The position numbers were made by a program, and so were the translations under genes. Source: Brachypterus glaber (Eukaryota; Arthropoda; Insecta; Coleoptera; Kateretidae). From it: 64,000 nt of DNA. This document shows positions 44,630 through 56,650 of this stretch, one piece after another; position 1 is the first letter of the stretch, and each line of letters starts with the position of its first letter. The DNA is taken from NCBI GenBank assembly GCA_958510825.1, contig OY294044.1:103764893-103828892 (forward strand), read 5' to 3'. The notes under the pieces are model-generated. The model had not been told where the DNA came from. It worked only from the letters and a program-made list of their open reading frames with translations, and ran no database searches.

Positions 44630-44900
44630 TTACCAATTAGTATACAGGGTTATTCTTTTAAATGGTACAGTACCTTTATCTTTCTTGTGTGATGAAATAG
44701 AGCCATTCTTCTTTAAGCATGGCTTTTCTGTGTAACACATTACAGAGATTCGAGAGTTAGGACCTGGTTCTACCCGAGGTACTTCTCTTTCTATATGACG
44801 ATTTATAAGAAATGTCCGGTATTGTACATTCTGAGCTGGCTTTGCCGTACTCTTATTAATGTACCCATCGCATCCAAACACTTTATTGGTGCCATTTTAA
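44630..44900 (-). other. Possible coding remnant ending in a TACAGGGTTATTC terminus
   Basis: An 83-codon frame (FGCDGYINKSTAKPAQNVQY, NRHIEREVPRVEPGPNS, then PFKRITLY) has balanced composition. Its last codons read through TTTAAAAGAATAACCCTGTA, a transposon-end word. I do not recognise a family; it may be a scrap of a gene carried to a Tc1/mariner-like end. Confidence 0.3.
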
Positions 44901-45302
44901 AAAAAATTACTTGACAATTAGTTTTTATTTAAGTCATGACAAAACGGCTTGACTTAAGTCATCTCAAAAAAACTTGACTAGTTCACTTTGTCTCGTAATA
45001 AAAAGCAATATTGCCAAGATGTACATTTTTAATTAATTTTATTAATTTTTGTTTTAACAATTACTACTAAATAAACAGTTTAAATCAATTAATTCTTTAT
45101 TTCTTATCATTTTATACCTAAAAACAAACACTTTTGATGTGGCCCAAAATACCCCCCAAAACGATATCCTCCTTTAAAATATCACGCTGGCCGTTCGCGG
45201 ACATTAAAAAACTTGACATTTCTGGCAGAAATTTTATGGTGATCTGCTAAAATTATTAAGTTAGAAAGTGTTTCCGTGTTAAGTGTAATAAAATATATAA
45301 AA

Positions 45303-45431
45303 ATGGAAAGTAAAATGCAAAGTGATGATTCTGGTACTCCCCCAGAAATAAGGGGACATGCGAAAACTGTGAGGGAGAATCTATTGCCTCAAAAATCAAT
45401 ATATGGGGGTTGTACCTCTAGTAATCTATGA
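45303..45431 (+). other. Small coding-like frame, 42 codons
   Basis: Starts MESKMQSDDSGTPPEIRGH, then AKTVRENLLPQKS, and stops at 45429-45431. The composition and the LLPQKS phrase recall the N-terminus of Crypton-type recombinase proteins and the fragment at 38560. A 5'-UTR-like AT stretch precedes it. No second exon was found. Confidence 0.3.
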
Positions 45432-46436
45432 TCCTTACGGTAATATATGGGTTGTATAATCTATGGTTGAATATGATGGATCAATGATTTTCACTTTTCA
45501 AAGTGTTTTAACATTTATAGGTACTAATTTAGTTAATATTTTTTAATTTATCATACAATAAATAAATTTGGTGCCTAAATACACTTGTAAATAGCAATGT
45601 GATTTAATAATTAGGTGAAACGTCAGATGCCAAAACAGCTGAATAAAAATTCATTATTAACCATGGTGCAATTTCATTATTTTTAGAACCCCTGACGTCA
45701 TAGGTAAAGAAATAATATTTCTACCAATGAAAAGAACAGTAATAAAGATGTGCTTTTAGGTTGGTGGTGAAAAAATATAATTTTGTTGACAAGAGTATTT
45801 AAATTTTAGACTAGATTATAAATAATGGCCGAAAACTTTTTAATAATATGTTACATTAATTATTTTGTCAAAAAGTGTTTGAATTGCCGTTAAAAACTTA
45901 TTTTACGGACAGTTTAGTTTAACGAGAATTTTTATTCTATGATTAATTGGACAAGAAATATTTAAGCAAGTAATAAATCAAATTAGCGAAAATTACACGG
46001 AAAAAAATTATCTTAATCCAAAGGAACATCATTTAAACTAAGTGAGTGTTAACTTTGTATACGCACAAAGGCATATTCAGGATTTTTTTTTGGGCCAAAA
46101 AATGTTTTCCCTAAATCTTGAAAAGAATTAGAATGGCGCAGGTGAAAATTTTTGCCCATTTTTTTTAGGTACTTCTATTAATTTCTGGCCTTTTTTAATT
46201 CAATTTTTCTTGCCTTTTTTAATCCAATTTCTGGCCTTTTTTTAATCCAAATTAATAAAACTCTAGTTTTTTTTAAAAAAATAAGAAAGCCCTAACGCCG
46301 CAGGTGAAAAATTTTACAATTGTGATGGTTTATTTAAATTTGAAAACAGTGGTATAACTTCTAGCTCCACAGGAGATTTTTTTTACAAATTTAATAGTCT
46401 ATTTTAGTTTTAACCCCTTCCGCTCCATTGGATACA
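45432..46436. other. Gene-free stretch
   Basis: Poly-T with a short imperfect tandem (GCCTTTTTTAATCCAATTTCT-like units, about 46192-46255). No coding region. Confidence 0.45.
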
Positions 46437-46985
46437 GGCGGAATTTTCTAAATTCATGGCCAAAACCCTTAATAAGCTCCAATTTATACCAAAATTTGTA
46501 TTTAGGGGTTTTTGGGGCTGCTGAATACAAATTTAACATTCAAATTAATTTTTACTAAATGGCTGCTGCCTACATCAAAATTTGCAGATTTTTTACTAAA
46601 AACCATTATACAAAGGGTTTTTGAAGTCGCTGATTACGAATGTAATACTTATTTTAATTTTTACTAAATGGTGGATCGAATATTGCAGATGGTGAATATC
46701 GAGGTGGGGTAAGGGGATAAAATGTGATAAAAATATTTTTTTAAACATTTTCTTTAATTTTTTCTTTCTGTTTTTCAAAAAAAGAAATTTTTTTCGAAAA
46801 AAAAAAAATTTTAAATTTTTTTTCAAAAAAAAAATTGAAATATTTTTTGAAAAATTTTTGGTTTTTCAATTTTTTTTATTAGTTTATTAATAAACCTAGA
46901 CCTACGGGGGAAATAAGAGGCAACTATTTGAAGCAATTTCGCTTTTGAGGGTTTTGGCCATGAATTTAGAAAAATCCGCCTGTGT
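46437..46985. repeat. Foldback, ~549 bp
   Basis: GGCGGAATTTTCTAAATTCA then TGGCCAAAACCCT at the left pairs with its inverse at 46950-46985. The middle is homopolymer-rich. Confidence 0.75.
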
Positions 46986-47025
46986 GCATTGTCTCCACGT
47001 ATGGATATTTGTAGGTATAGCAAAA

Positions 47026-47556
47026 TCAAAGAACTTTTACCTCAAGAAGGAACATGATGAAATCTACCGTATGCTTTGTTTGAAGCGTGAACCAACTACG
47101 GTGAGGGGCTGGTGGGGAGTGACTATTATTTACACTTAGTACGCGTAAAGAGAGAGAAAGAATGTGTAAACTCACAGTCTAATGTGGTAAAATGAATGAC
47201 AGGGGTACAGTGTTGCCGATTGGAAACATATACTTTGGATATTTTAAGAAACATTAGTTCTGTATAAGTTTTATATGAACTAATAGTTTAATTTTAATAG
47301 ATTTAAATATACTATATTATTAAACATAATTATAGTATACACAATAAAGTTTTTTACATTTTTAATTTAAGTATAATGATTTGAATTCATGATAAGGTGG
47401 AAACTACGCAACTAGGTAGCCTGAAAGTCGACTAGCGACATCTACATTTTACACCACCAAGCTGTATCGCGTTTCTGTTAGTAAATAAACAAACAAAAAG
47501 ATGACACCTTCATAAACATTGGTCTGAAATTACTTCTTGAGGTAAAAGTTCTTTGA
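47026..47556. repeat. Inverted repeat pair around ~470 bp
   Basis: AAAGAACTTTTACCTCAAGA (47026) pairs with TCTTGAGGTAAAAGTTCTTT (to 47554). The outer parts also share TGGATATTTGT words. No coding frame is supported between them. Confidence 0.6.
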
Positions 47557-47787
47557 GAAAAATATACCACAATATCCACATTTGGATATTTGTTTACGTG
47601 ATTTTCCATATGTACCCTGAAAAACCGTCTAGAGCGGAAAGGGTTAAAAGTGTTTTTTACGAATTTGATTGTAAAGGGGTTGCATATTTGTTTCGCTTTG
47701 TGCCCATATGCGATATATCGTTCTGGGGGAGTATAAATAAAGTATAAACTACCTATTATAAACTAAAAGAAATTATCGACGCCAGGT

Positions 47788-48067
47788 GCCCCTTAAACCC
47801 AAGGAACTAATAACTCTTCTCTCTAGAATACGCATACCGTTAATATAAAGTATCGCCAACATGTCGGTTTGTTTGTAAACAAATAGTAGGTATATTCATG
47901 CCTGAACAATAACAGTTACCATTAACTGTTATTGTTGTCTCTGTTAGAACAAAACTGTGCGAGTAAGATAGACAAATGTATATGTTGGCTACGTTTTTGT
48001 CAGTTTTTACAAATGAAATGCCTATTCTAGAGAGAAGAGTTATTAGTTCGTTGCTTAAACCCGACCC
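47788..48067. repeat. Foldback, ~280 bp
   Basis: CTAATAACTCTTCTCTCTAG (47808) pairs with CTAGAGAGAAGAGTTATTAG (to 48049). A perfect inner hairpin, AATAACAGTTACCATTAACTGTTATT, lies near 47910. Confidence 0.8.
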
Positions 48068-48151
48068 CAAGGAAGCTTCAAAATATTTTAGATTTTCGTA
48101 TAAATTTTAGGATTTCGGAAGAGGGGCGGGCCCCCGGCCCGCCTAGATACA

Positions 48152-48356
48152 GCTTTGTATAAGAGATAATACAAACATATTAGGGTGGACCCTAGTGTAT
48201 TATACCAAAAGTTTTAGTTTTAATCATTACAATTATGGTTTGGACTCAGCCAAGGCTGAGTTAGATAATCGATTAAACAACGGGGAGGTTAACCTTAAAA
48301 TAAAATATTTTAATGGTTTTCCTAAAATTGTCAACAATACTGCTAATTTAAATTGA
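48152..48356 (+). pseudogene. LINE ORF1, C-terminal end
   Basis: An open frame reads through SFSFNHYNYGLDSAKAELD and KIKYFNGFPKIVNN to a stop TGA at 48354-48356. That stop overlaps the start of the ORF2 frame, an arrangement also seen in the minus-strand LINE, where ORF1 and ORF2 overlap. Confidence 0.6.
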
Positions 48357-50578
48357 ATAGAACACTCAACAGCAATACAGTCAAGTTATACTACCAGAAT
48401 GTAAGGGGCCTTAACACGAAGATTAACGAATTTTATTCTGCAGCCAGTAATGAAGAATACGATATATATGCATTAAGTGAAACCTGGATTAAAGACAATG
48501 TTTATAGTTCGGAACTTTTCAATAAAAACTATGCAGTCTTTAGAAGCGACAGGCTATTACCTGGAGCTGGTGGTGTCTTGCTGGCTGTAAACATAAAATT
48601 TAACGTTACGCAGGTTGATGTTAGGAGCTTCTACAGTGCAGTTCCTTCTGTTGATGTTGTTTGCTGTAAAATATCCATGAATTCAACCACCTTTTACGTA
48701 TTTTGCCTGTATGTTCCTTGTAAATCTAATAGTGATATCTATGGAAATTTATATGAATGTTTTGAGTTATTTCAGACCATTTATGGTCAAAATATAATAA
48801 TTTTGGGGGATTTTAATATACCTTTATTCTACCATACTATTAATAGCGACAATAGGGATACAAATACAGAATTAACTTATAATTTTATGCAATTTTTTGA
48901 TTTGTTACAATTTAATACTGTTTTGAATGCTAATAATCGTCTCTTAGATCTGGTTCTGTCTAATCTAAACTGCTCGGTAGAGCAGGATGTCTTACCCCTG
49001 GTTAAATTGGATTCACACCATCCAGCATTGAGCATAAATTTTGATATTAATTGTACGGATATACGTACTCTTCAACAGGATGCTTTTCTGAAAAAATATA
49101 ACTTTAAAAGAGCTAATTATCCTCTATTATATAGCGAAATGTCCAAGGTAGACTGGAGTCTATTCAATAATACTGAGGACGTAAATAAATTATGTGACGA
49201 ATTTTATGAAAAAATATTTAATGTTTTTGATAAAACTGTACCCCTGTTTTCTAACGCCAAACATAAATATCCGTCATGGTATGGTAGAGAACTAATTAAA
49301 AACTTAAAGGAAAAGGACAAATTATTTAAAAAATATAAAAAAACTGGTAGTAATGTTTTTCTCAATCAATATAAGGAACTACGTTTCGTTACAAAAAATC
49401 AAATAAAGGCCAATTACTCACAATATTTAAATGCTGTTCAGAATAACTTGTCGGAGAATCCAAACGATTTTTGGAAGTACATTAATTCAAAGAAAAATAC
49501 ATCAGGTATTCCCGCAAGTATGCATCTTGGTGATGAAACTTTTAATTCCCCTAAGGAAATAGCTTCTGCCTTTGACAAGTACTTCTCCAGTGTTTATAAT
49601 ATACCGAGTGAAGTAACAGACCTGAAAAATCCTGTTTGGCAAAGTAACTCAACTATTACACTGCCGCAATTTTCCGAGCTTGAAATTATTCGAATAGCAA
49701 AAAAACTAAAACCGAAGTCATCCTGTGGTCCAGATATGATTCCCAGTTTTTTTATAAAAGATTGTATTAATATTTTGGCTCTTCCTTTATCCAGAATATT
49801 TAATTTAGGTTTATCGTCATCACAGTTTCCCTCAAGATGGAAAGTTTCTAAAATTTGCCCCATATTCAAAACAGGGGATAGAACCGATATAAAAAATTAC
49901 AGGCCTGTAGCGCTTATATGTGGTTTTTCTAAATTAATGGAAATGTTGCTGCATAATTATCTATATCCATTAACTAAAAACTTGCTATCAGATGCGCAAC
50001 ACGGGTTTATGAAAGGGAGATCCACCACTACCAATTTAAGCTGTTTTATCGAATACTTGTCAAAAAAACTAAAATGTCCAAAATCTCAGATCGATATTAT
50101 TTTCACAGACTTCTCGAAAGCTTTCGACAAAATTAATCATTCCCTAATTTTACGCAAAATGTCTTGGTATGGTTTTAGTGATAATTTAATAAGTTTTTTT
50201 CGTTCATACCTGTCTAGTCGATTTCAGTATGTTGAATGTAATGGATTTAGGTCTTTGGGCTTTGATGTAACGTCTGGCGTGCCCCAGGGCACAAATCTCG
50301 GGCCTTATTTTTTTCTTTTGTTCATTAACGACATATGTGATTCAATGGATGTAAATTGCCTTTTGTTTGCCGACGACATGAAATTCTATACCACTATAAA
50401 CAATTTTTATGACTCTATTCGTTTGCAGGATAATATTGATAAAGTTCAGGAGTGGTGTGAAATAAATGACTTGCACTTAAATATTTCAAAATGTAAAGTA
50501 CTTTCAGTGACTCGTAAAATTAGCACTTTAGATTTTTTTTATAACATAAACGGAGCAGTTTTATCTAGATGTGACTAA
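48347..50578 (+). pseudogene. LINE ORF2: AP endonuclease and reverse transcriptase
   Basis: About 741 residues stay open. The endonuclease covers roughly residues 1-230 (YYQNVRGLNTK, ALSETW, ILGDFNIP, DSHHPAL). RT follows from about 430: KNYRPVALICGFSKLME, QHGFMKGRSTTTNL, IIFTDFSKAFDKINH (first catalytic Asp), SGVPQGTNLGPYFFLLFINDI, and LLFADDMKFY with the catalytic DD. The frame stops at 50576-50578, just after LSRCD, where the sister element has CYELKDLGV. A deletion of about 20 bp there shifts the frame. No Met lies near the start, so reinitiation or a non-AUG start is possible. Confidence 0.92.
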
Positions 50579-51192
50579 TTATTGATAGCAAGCTCACTTT
50601 TAAGGAACACATTCTTAAAATAAAATCTGAGTCAACGCGCATGTTGGGTTTTTTGATGAGAAACTGTAAGCAATTTACAAATATTCAATGTTTAAAAACA
50701 TTATACTTTGCGTTAGTAAGAAGTAAACTTGAGTATGCTAGCATTATATGGAACCCATACTATGACAGATATATCAATGATATTGAGCGGGTGCAGCGTA
50801 AATTTCTTAAATTCTTATGCTTTAGGTTGGATGGTGTGTATCCCGCCCAGGGTATTGGAAATAGTTATTTGTGGTCAAGGTTTGACGTTTTAGGCTTAGA
50901 ATCTAGAAGATTTAGTACCTCTTGCATTTTCTTATTTAAAATACTTCGCAATGAAATAGATTGTAGCTATATTCTTGGCGAACTACCATTTTGTATACCT
51001 AGAATCTCTTCTAGAGGTACGAATTTATTTTATCTGCCAACTGCACGAACAAATGTTAAATATACATCGCCAATTTATAAAATTTGTAATTCATTTAATA
51101 AAATACATGCTATATGTGACTATACATTATTAAAATCCTCCAAATTTAAAGAAATTGTCAATAATCACTTAAGGACGGTGTACAATATTTAG
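50579..51192 (+). pseudogene. LINE ORF2, C-terminal part after the frameshift
   Basis: Reading resumes with IIDSKLTFKEHILKIKSES and is open to 51192. It contains MLGFLMRNCKQF, RSKLEYASIIWNPYYDRY and RKFLKFLCFRLDGVYPAQG, matching the same region of the minus-strand LINE. This part is otherwise undamaged. Confidence 0.9.
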
Positions 51193-51309
51193 TTTTAAGT
51201 TTTTCTTTTCTTGTAGACTTGTACTTTGTATTTATATAAGGTTTTTTATAAGATACCCTGTAATTGGTTTTACTGTTGGGTGTTAATTAAATAAATAAAT
51301 AAAATAAAA

Positions 51310-52105
51310 TATAATTATTATAATTAACTACCTTTATTTTTCATTTTTTGTTCCTCCTGCAGACTGGTTTCTGAAAATGAAAAATACAACTATTAATAAT
51401 TATTTTGAATATAAATACAGTTTTTAAAGGCCCATACTAATGCCTAAAACTGCCTTTTTGCCAGCGACAATTTTTTTGTTGCTTTATAAAACGCAAAAAT
51501 AATAAAAACAACTTCATAAACTATAACTATAACTATTTTGATTTAATTTTTATGTGAAGTAAATCAGTCGACAGTTTACAAATATATTTATAAAATAAAT
51601 ACCCATGAAAAATTTTCGTTGAAAAACTGAGAGTGGCTACTACTTCGACGGACGCTCGTAAAAAAATAAAGACTTAGTTCGCATAAGTGGTGCAAACAAT
51701 ATTTTTTCTACTACCTAAAGCTAGGAACCCCAAATATCAGTTAAAAATCAATCCTGCCGAAGTTTTTTAAAAAGCATTAATAGGTTTTATCAAGGTGGGC
51801 ATTGAAATCATACATTTTACAACATAGTTTGATTTAGTTTAACAGGTTATAATAAATTTTTAAATTAAGGTTATTTATTTGTCAAATTTAAAACATATCA
51901 AAGCAAAAACACAGTATCCGCTATGATTTTTTTTTTCTAAAAATTAAAATTAGTAGAATAAAATTTATCGAAAAAATAAAACAACCTAATTTACATAACT
52001 TTCTTAATTGTAAAGTATTATAAGAATTATTTAAATAGTACAATACAAAATACACTGCCCAGTAAAAGATCTTTCCCATTTTTTACCTCCGCGCGTAAAA
52101 TGGAT
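51310..52105. other. Gene-free stretch between two LINEs
   Basis: AT-rich; nothing recognised. Confidence 0.4.
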
Positions 52106-52426
52106 TTTTTTATTATCAGATTCACTTTTAGCAACCATAAAAACCTTAGCATACCAATTTTTACGAAAACTACCCTCTGCCCCTCAGGGGGTGGATTTAG
52201 AATTTTTTTATTATCAGATTCACTTTCAGAAACCTCAAAAACACCAATATACCAGTTTTCACAAAAACTACCCCCACCCCTCAGGGGGTGAAGTTAGAAA
52301 AAAGTTATTATCAGATTCAAATTCGTCAACCCCAAAAGCCCCTATATACCAATTTTGAGGAAAATATTGAAAATATTTCAAAATATTTACCCCCTCACCC
52401 CCTTGGGGGTGGAAAAAATTTATATT
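52106..52426 (+). repeat. Minisatellite, about 3 x 97 bp
   Basis: Units start at TATTATCAGATTCA near 52111, 52209 and 52306. Each ends with CCCCTCAGGGGGTGG or a variant. The third is longer at its end. Confidence 0.85.
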
Positions 52427-52970
52427 GACATAAAACGTCATAAAACGCAAAAATACGCAAAAAAAAAATTGAAAATTTTTGCACGAATACAAGGCTTTCC
52501 GAAATTTTGAAAATTTTTAAAATGGGAAAGCAAAACTAACAAAAAATCGAGTACTTTTACCCTAGACGGTTTTGGTCAAAAGTTTAACACAACTTTTAAA
52601 ATCTCTTGTCAAAATGATGTAAAATTTACGATTTCTCTCCCTGGATAAAACCTATTAGGGTATATACCCCAGTTATAGCCACCTTAAGAAAATTTCTGTT
52701 TTTATTTCTTTTTATTATGTGCCATTATAATGTTAAGGTTGCAAGTTGTGGTTTTTCTGAAACTTACAATATATCTCTACTATAAAATAAATGTTTAAAC
52801 AATATAACTTCAGCTAATATTTTATAATAATAATAATAATAATAATAATAATCTTTATTTGCCCAACAGTTTGCACCAATTCTAGGGCAAAAATACATAT
52901 ATACAATTATATATAAAAATATACAAAATAAATAATATATATGGATACATAAATACACAATTTTAACCTA

Positions 52971-53215
52971 TTATTGTAGGTTGTTAGTGTATAAAAGTGA
53001 GTTTAGAGAACACGCGTTAATATCAATGGATCTGTTTAACGAATTAAAGTTATTACATATTATATTTATTGGCGATCTAACCATAACGTTAGTCCTGCTA
53101 AAATTACAAATAAAAGTATCATCACGTCTCGAACCCAAACGCGGCACTCTGAAATTGATTTGCCTGAGTAAGTCCATGCAATCAATTCCATTGTGAAGCA
53201 GTTTATATAGAAAAC
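52971..53215 (-). pseudogene. LINE ORF2, last segment after the frameshift
   Basis: Reading resumes LYKLLHNGIDCMDLLRQINF and ends at 52971 (NACSLNSLLYTNNLQ). The RVPRLGSRRDDTFI part matches ISSRGTNLFYLP in the sister LINE. Confidence 0.85.
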
Positions 53216-54042
53216 AGGGAAAAATTTATTTGTCTAGTCTTAAGTGACAGCATATTAAAGCAGTTTAACAGTTCAATATTGTCGTATCCTTGAGCAGGAT
53301 AGACTCCTTCACGTTTAAAATAAAGAAATTTTGCAAATCTTCTATTCACTGCTTCCAAGGCATCAGTATGAACTACATATGTGGGATACCAGACAAGAGA
53401 GGCATACTCTAGTCTGGATCTCACATATGCATAATATAATGACTTAAGGCATAATACATTATTAAAAGATTTTGAATTTCGAATTATAAATCCCAACATC
53501 TTAGAAGCAGAAGAACAGACTTGGGATATGTGACATGAAAAAGATAAAGTCGTATCAAATACAACCCCTAGATCTTTCAACTCATAGCATCTCTCAAGCG
53601 GAGTACCGTTTATATGATACTGGTAGTCTATTATATTATGTTTAGTTGAATATGACATGTATTTACATTTTTTAATGTTAAGATTTAATTTATTACGAAT
53701 GCACCAGTCCCATAAAAGGTTAATTTGATTTTGCAGCAAAATACAATCGTTAATAGACTTAATTATTAAATAAAATTTGAAGTCGTCCGCAAACAATAAC
53801 CGATCACAGTCTATGCATAAAGGCAGATTATTAATGAAAATTAGGAAAATTAAAGGTCCCAGATTAGAACCCTGGGGAACACCAGAAGTAGAAAAAAAGA
53901 AATATGAATAGTATCCATTATAAAAAACTACTTGTTTTCTACCAAAAAGATAACTAAAAAAGAGAGCAATTAGAGCTCTATGAAATCCAAATTCTTCAAG
54001 CTTTACAAGTATTATATATGGATCTATTTGATCAAATGCCTT
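53203..54042 (-). pseudogene. LINE ORF2, second half of RT and C-terminal region
   Basis: It is in the same frame as the upstream part. It includes KAFDQID, SGVPQGSNLGPLIFLIFINN, the catalytic LLFADDFKFY box, PLERCYELKDLGVVFDTTL and RSRLEYASLVWYPTYVVHT. A one-base frameshift near 53216 ends it (LFSI then stop). Confidence 0.92.
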
Positions 54043-55857
54043 TTAAAAGTCAATACTTATGACGTCTGTCTGTTCTTTGTCATTTATTGCCTGTGATATA
54101 AATTGTTTGAAAACAACCAAGTTAGACACAGTACTTCGTTTTTCTATAAATCCGTGCTGGTGCGGAGAAAGTTTAAGTTTAATTTGATTGTAAATATGAA
54201 TATATAAAATTGATTCGAAAAGTTTTGCGAAGTTACAAATAATGGAGATAGGCCTATAATTTTCAATTTTAGCCCTATCTCCACTCTTATGTACCGGGCA
54301 GACTCTGGACGTCTTCCAAAGTGTAGGAAATGTTCTGGTTTTTAAGCTTAGGTTAAATATATATTTTAAAGGTTCGACAAAAACATATTTACAGTCTTTT
54401 ATTAGAAAACTAGGAATTTTATCAATTCCAGCCGTTGAAGAATTTTTAATTTTTTTAATAGCAGCTAGAATATCGCTATCAGTAATTTCATTAATAACCA
54501 CATTATCAAAGCAATTTGTACTATCAGGTAAATTAACGGGTCTAGGGACAGTGTAAACACTCGAAAAGTAGTCGGCAAAACTATTGACTATATCTTGAGG
54601 ATCGGATATTTCGGTATCATTAAGTGTAACAGATCCAGGGATTCTACTTGAGCGCCTTTTATTACCAACATAAGTCCAAAAAGATTTTGGATCAGATGTG
54701 ATATTACTCTGAATATCCCTTAAATAGTTATAATAATCAGTTTTAATATTTTGCTTGGATTCGCTTCGTAATTCTTTAAAAGTATTTAAATCAGAAATAT
54801 TTTTATATTTTTTAAACTTAGAATGAACTTTATTTTTATTTTTTAGCAAGGTTATCAGCTCCTTGCTGTACCAAACAGGGAATGACCGTGATTTATTTTT
54901 ATAGACAGGAACAAATTTATCAAAATTAGAATCTAAAATATTATAAAATTTATCACAAGCAAGATTAATTTCATTAAAATCTTGAAGAACAGACCAGTCG
55001 ACTTTGGATAAACTGTCATATAAGTTTCGAAAATCACATTTGCGAAAATTATAATTTTTACTTGTATTTGTAGATTTAAATTTTTTATTTTTTGAAACAT
55101 GCATGCTTACAGAAATATCCAAAGGTGGATGGTACAAGTCAATATTGACAAAAGGATGGTCACTTCTAGATACTACGCATGACAAATTGGACACTGTAAG
55201 GTCCAGAAGACGATCTTTTGAATTTAATATGCTGTTAAACTGTGAAAGTTCGAAAGAATTTATAAAGTTGTTAAAGGCACAGTATTTGCTATCATTTAAG
55301 TCATGATTAACGTAACGACTAATGTTAAAATCGCCAATAAAAAGAACATTTTTATCATAAAGAAATTCAATTAGACTAAGTAGTTCAAAAAACAATTCAA
55401 ATTCTGCAACAGGAATAGAAGGCGGTATGTACAAAACAATAATTATTAAATTAAAATTATTAAAACACATTTTACAACCTACAATTTCCAAAGATTTAAT
55501 AATATTTGTAATGCTCGAAAAGTTCAGTTCAGATATTATAACGTTACCCAAAAAGTTGGAATTTACAGCTAAACATGCTCCTCCTCCCTTATCGGCATCA
55601 ACTTCAGCATAATTACGGTCGCATCTAAATACAGTATAAGTTTCAGGAAAAAGTTCAGAAATGTGAACATTGCTATTTAGTCCAGATTCTGTAACGGCAA
55701 TAACATCGTATTCGCAGTCACTAACGGCAGAGTAAAATTGATCTACTTTGGTATTAAGGCCGCGAACATTTTGATAATATACATTGAGTTTAAGCATATT
55801 ATTAGAACAGATGGACGTACTATTTAATTTCCTCCGGGATGAGTCCTCGTTTGCCAA
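54043..55857 (-). pseudogene. LINE ORF2, endonuclease and first half of RT
   Basis: It is open for 604 residues: endonuclease with VYYQNVRGLNTKVDQF, VTESGL, FIGDFNIS and the SDHPF/DLYHPPL region; then RT motifs NYRPISIICNFAKLFE and QHGFIEKRSTVSNLV. The frame is stopped by TAA in the motif ISIDF*KAFDQID, exactly where Ser is expected (a TCA to TAA change would explain it). The frame continues unchanged after it, so this is a single nonsense mutation in the catalytic region. Confidence 0.92.
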
Positions 55858-56606
55858 AAAGACCTACTACGAGGTATAAACTCTTTCACGGCAATGCCTT
55901 CCTCCCACAAACTCGGGTCCAGAAGGCCTGCTATTAGAGACTCCTTTACACCAACCTTAAATGAACAAATGTCATCATTGGACAGAAGCGTTTCGCATTT
56001 GACATCAGTAATATCAAGTACATCATTAAAATAGGATATAATGTTCTCGTTGGTTGTTCCAGGTTTTAATCTGCCAAGATAGAGCCATTGGCGACGTTCT
56101 GCAGAGGAGATTAAATTCGATTTATCACTTCTGTTGCCTATAATTAAATTGCTTTTTCTATGACTTCCTATGTTTGAATTAGCACCCGAATTATTAGGAA
56201 CAGAGAGACGTCTTCTCCCCTGTACAGTGTTACTAGGCTGAAGTAATGTAGGATTTCTATTAGCGCGCATCGGCTCAGCTAACGGTTGAGGGGCTGTAGC
56301 GCTGGCTTTTGGCCTACTTGTAGGTGTATTTAATACATTATTGATATTATTAATATTTAAAGTGTGTGTTTCTAAAGTAGTTGTTATTGAATTTAACTTA
56401 TCCATAATTGCAACTACCGAATAGTTAATGCAACTAGGACATGTCCAGCTAAGAGATGTATTTTCTACCAAGGCTTTAATTATCGTCTTGTTTAGCGAGG
56501 CGCACGTCAATCCATGAGTGTGGCGACGGCAGTTCGCACACTTCACTTGGTACTGCGGATCCAATATCGCTTCGCTGCAGACACGACAAGTTTGATCCCC
56601 ACTCAT
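55824..56606 (-). CDS. LINE ORF1: PHD finger and RRM-like protein
   Basis: The frame is intact, 260 residues. A C4HC3 PHD-type finger spans residues 7-59 (C7, C10, C23, C26, H31, C35, W54, C56, C59). A Ser/Pro/Asn-rich linker follows, and then a region (about 168-235, WLYLGRLKPGTTNENIISYF) that looks like the RRM-type RNA-binding fold common in LINE ORF1 proteins. ORF1 binds element RNA and helps form the RNP; the PHD finger may aid chromatin contact (inference). Its 3' end overlaps the ORF2 start by 34 bases, which suggests coupled translation. Confidence 0.88.
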   Translation of the reverse strand: MSGDQTCRVCSEAILDPQYQVKCANCRRHTHGLTCASLNKTIIKALVENTSLSWTCPSCINYSVVAIMDKLNSITTTLETHTLNINNINNVLNTPTSRPKASATAPQPLAEPMRANRNPTLLQPSNTVQGRRRLSVPNNSGANSNIGSHRKSNLIIGNRSDKSNLISSAERRQWLYLGRLKPGTTNENIISYFNDVLDITDVKCETLLSNDDICSFKVGVKESLIAGLLDPSLWEEGIAVKEFIPRSRSFWQTRTHPGGN

Positions 56607-56650
56607 TGTTTTGATGCGTGACGTGTTGTTTACAGATATTAAACCAAATG

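Larger units (their letters stand above)
43626..45176. mobile_element. TIR element, ~1.55 kb, non-coding
   Basis: TAAAGGAGGATATCGGGTAT (with GGGCCATCGG behind it) pairs with GATATCCTCCTTTA at 45163-45176, preceded by GATGTGGCCCAAAATACC. A GC-rich hairpin (44227-44367) and a 'TATACAGGGTTATTC' end (44640) lie inside, so it is probably composite. The minus-strand open frame 44881-44630 runs into that end and has no recognised domain. Confidence 0.6.
48150..51300 (+). mobile_element. CR1-like LINE, 5'-truncated, plus strand
   Basis: It keeps the end of ORF1, an almost whole ORF2 with endonuclease and RT, and a 3' end with an AAAT-type tail near 51290. It shares its plan and much sequence with the LINE on the opposite strand at 52.8-56.65 kb. 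One deletion in ORF2 inactivates it. ORF1's N-terminal PHD region is missing. Confidence 0.9.
52826..56650 (-). mobile_element. Near full-length CR1-like LINE, minus strand
   Basis: From about 56650 down to an (ATT)n tail at 52826-52853 it holds a complete ORF1 and an ORF2 with only two lesions (stop at 54043-54045; one-base frameshift near 53216). AATCTTTATTTGCCC next to the tail resembles the 3' end of the LINE at 29.87 kb. I could not fix the target duplication. Confidence 0.92.

Noticed and set aside
46596..47029. Minus-strand frames rich in Lys and Phe
   Set aside because: They are homopolymer sequence inside a foldback.
47840..48070. 76-codon minus-strand frame
   Set aside because: It spans the foldback at 47788-48067, so the coding appearance follows from the palindrome.
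55103..55612. Plus-strand frames within the minus-strand LINE
   Set aside because: Antisense shadows of ORF2.
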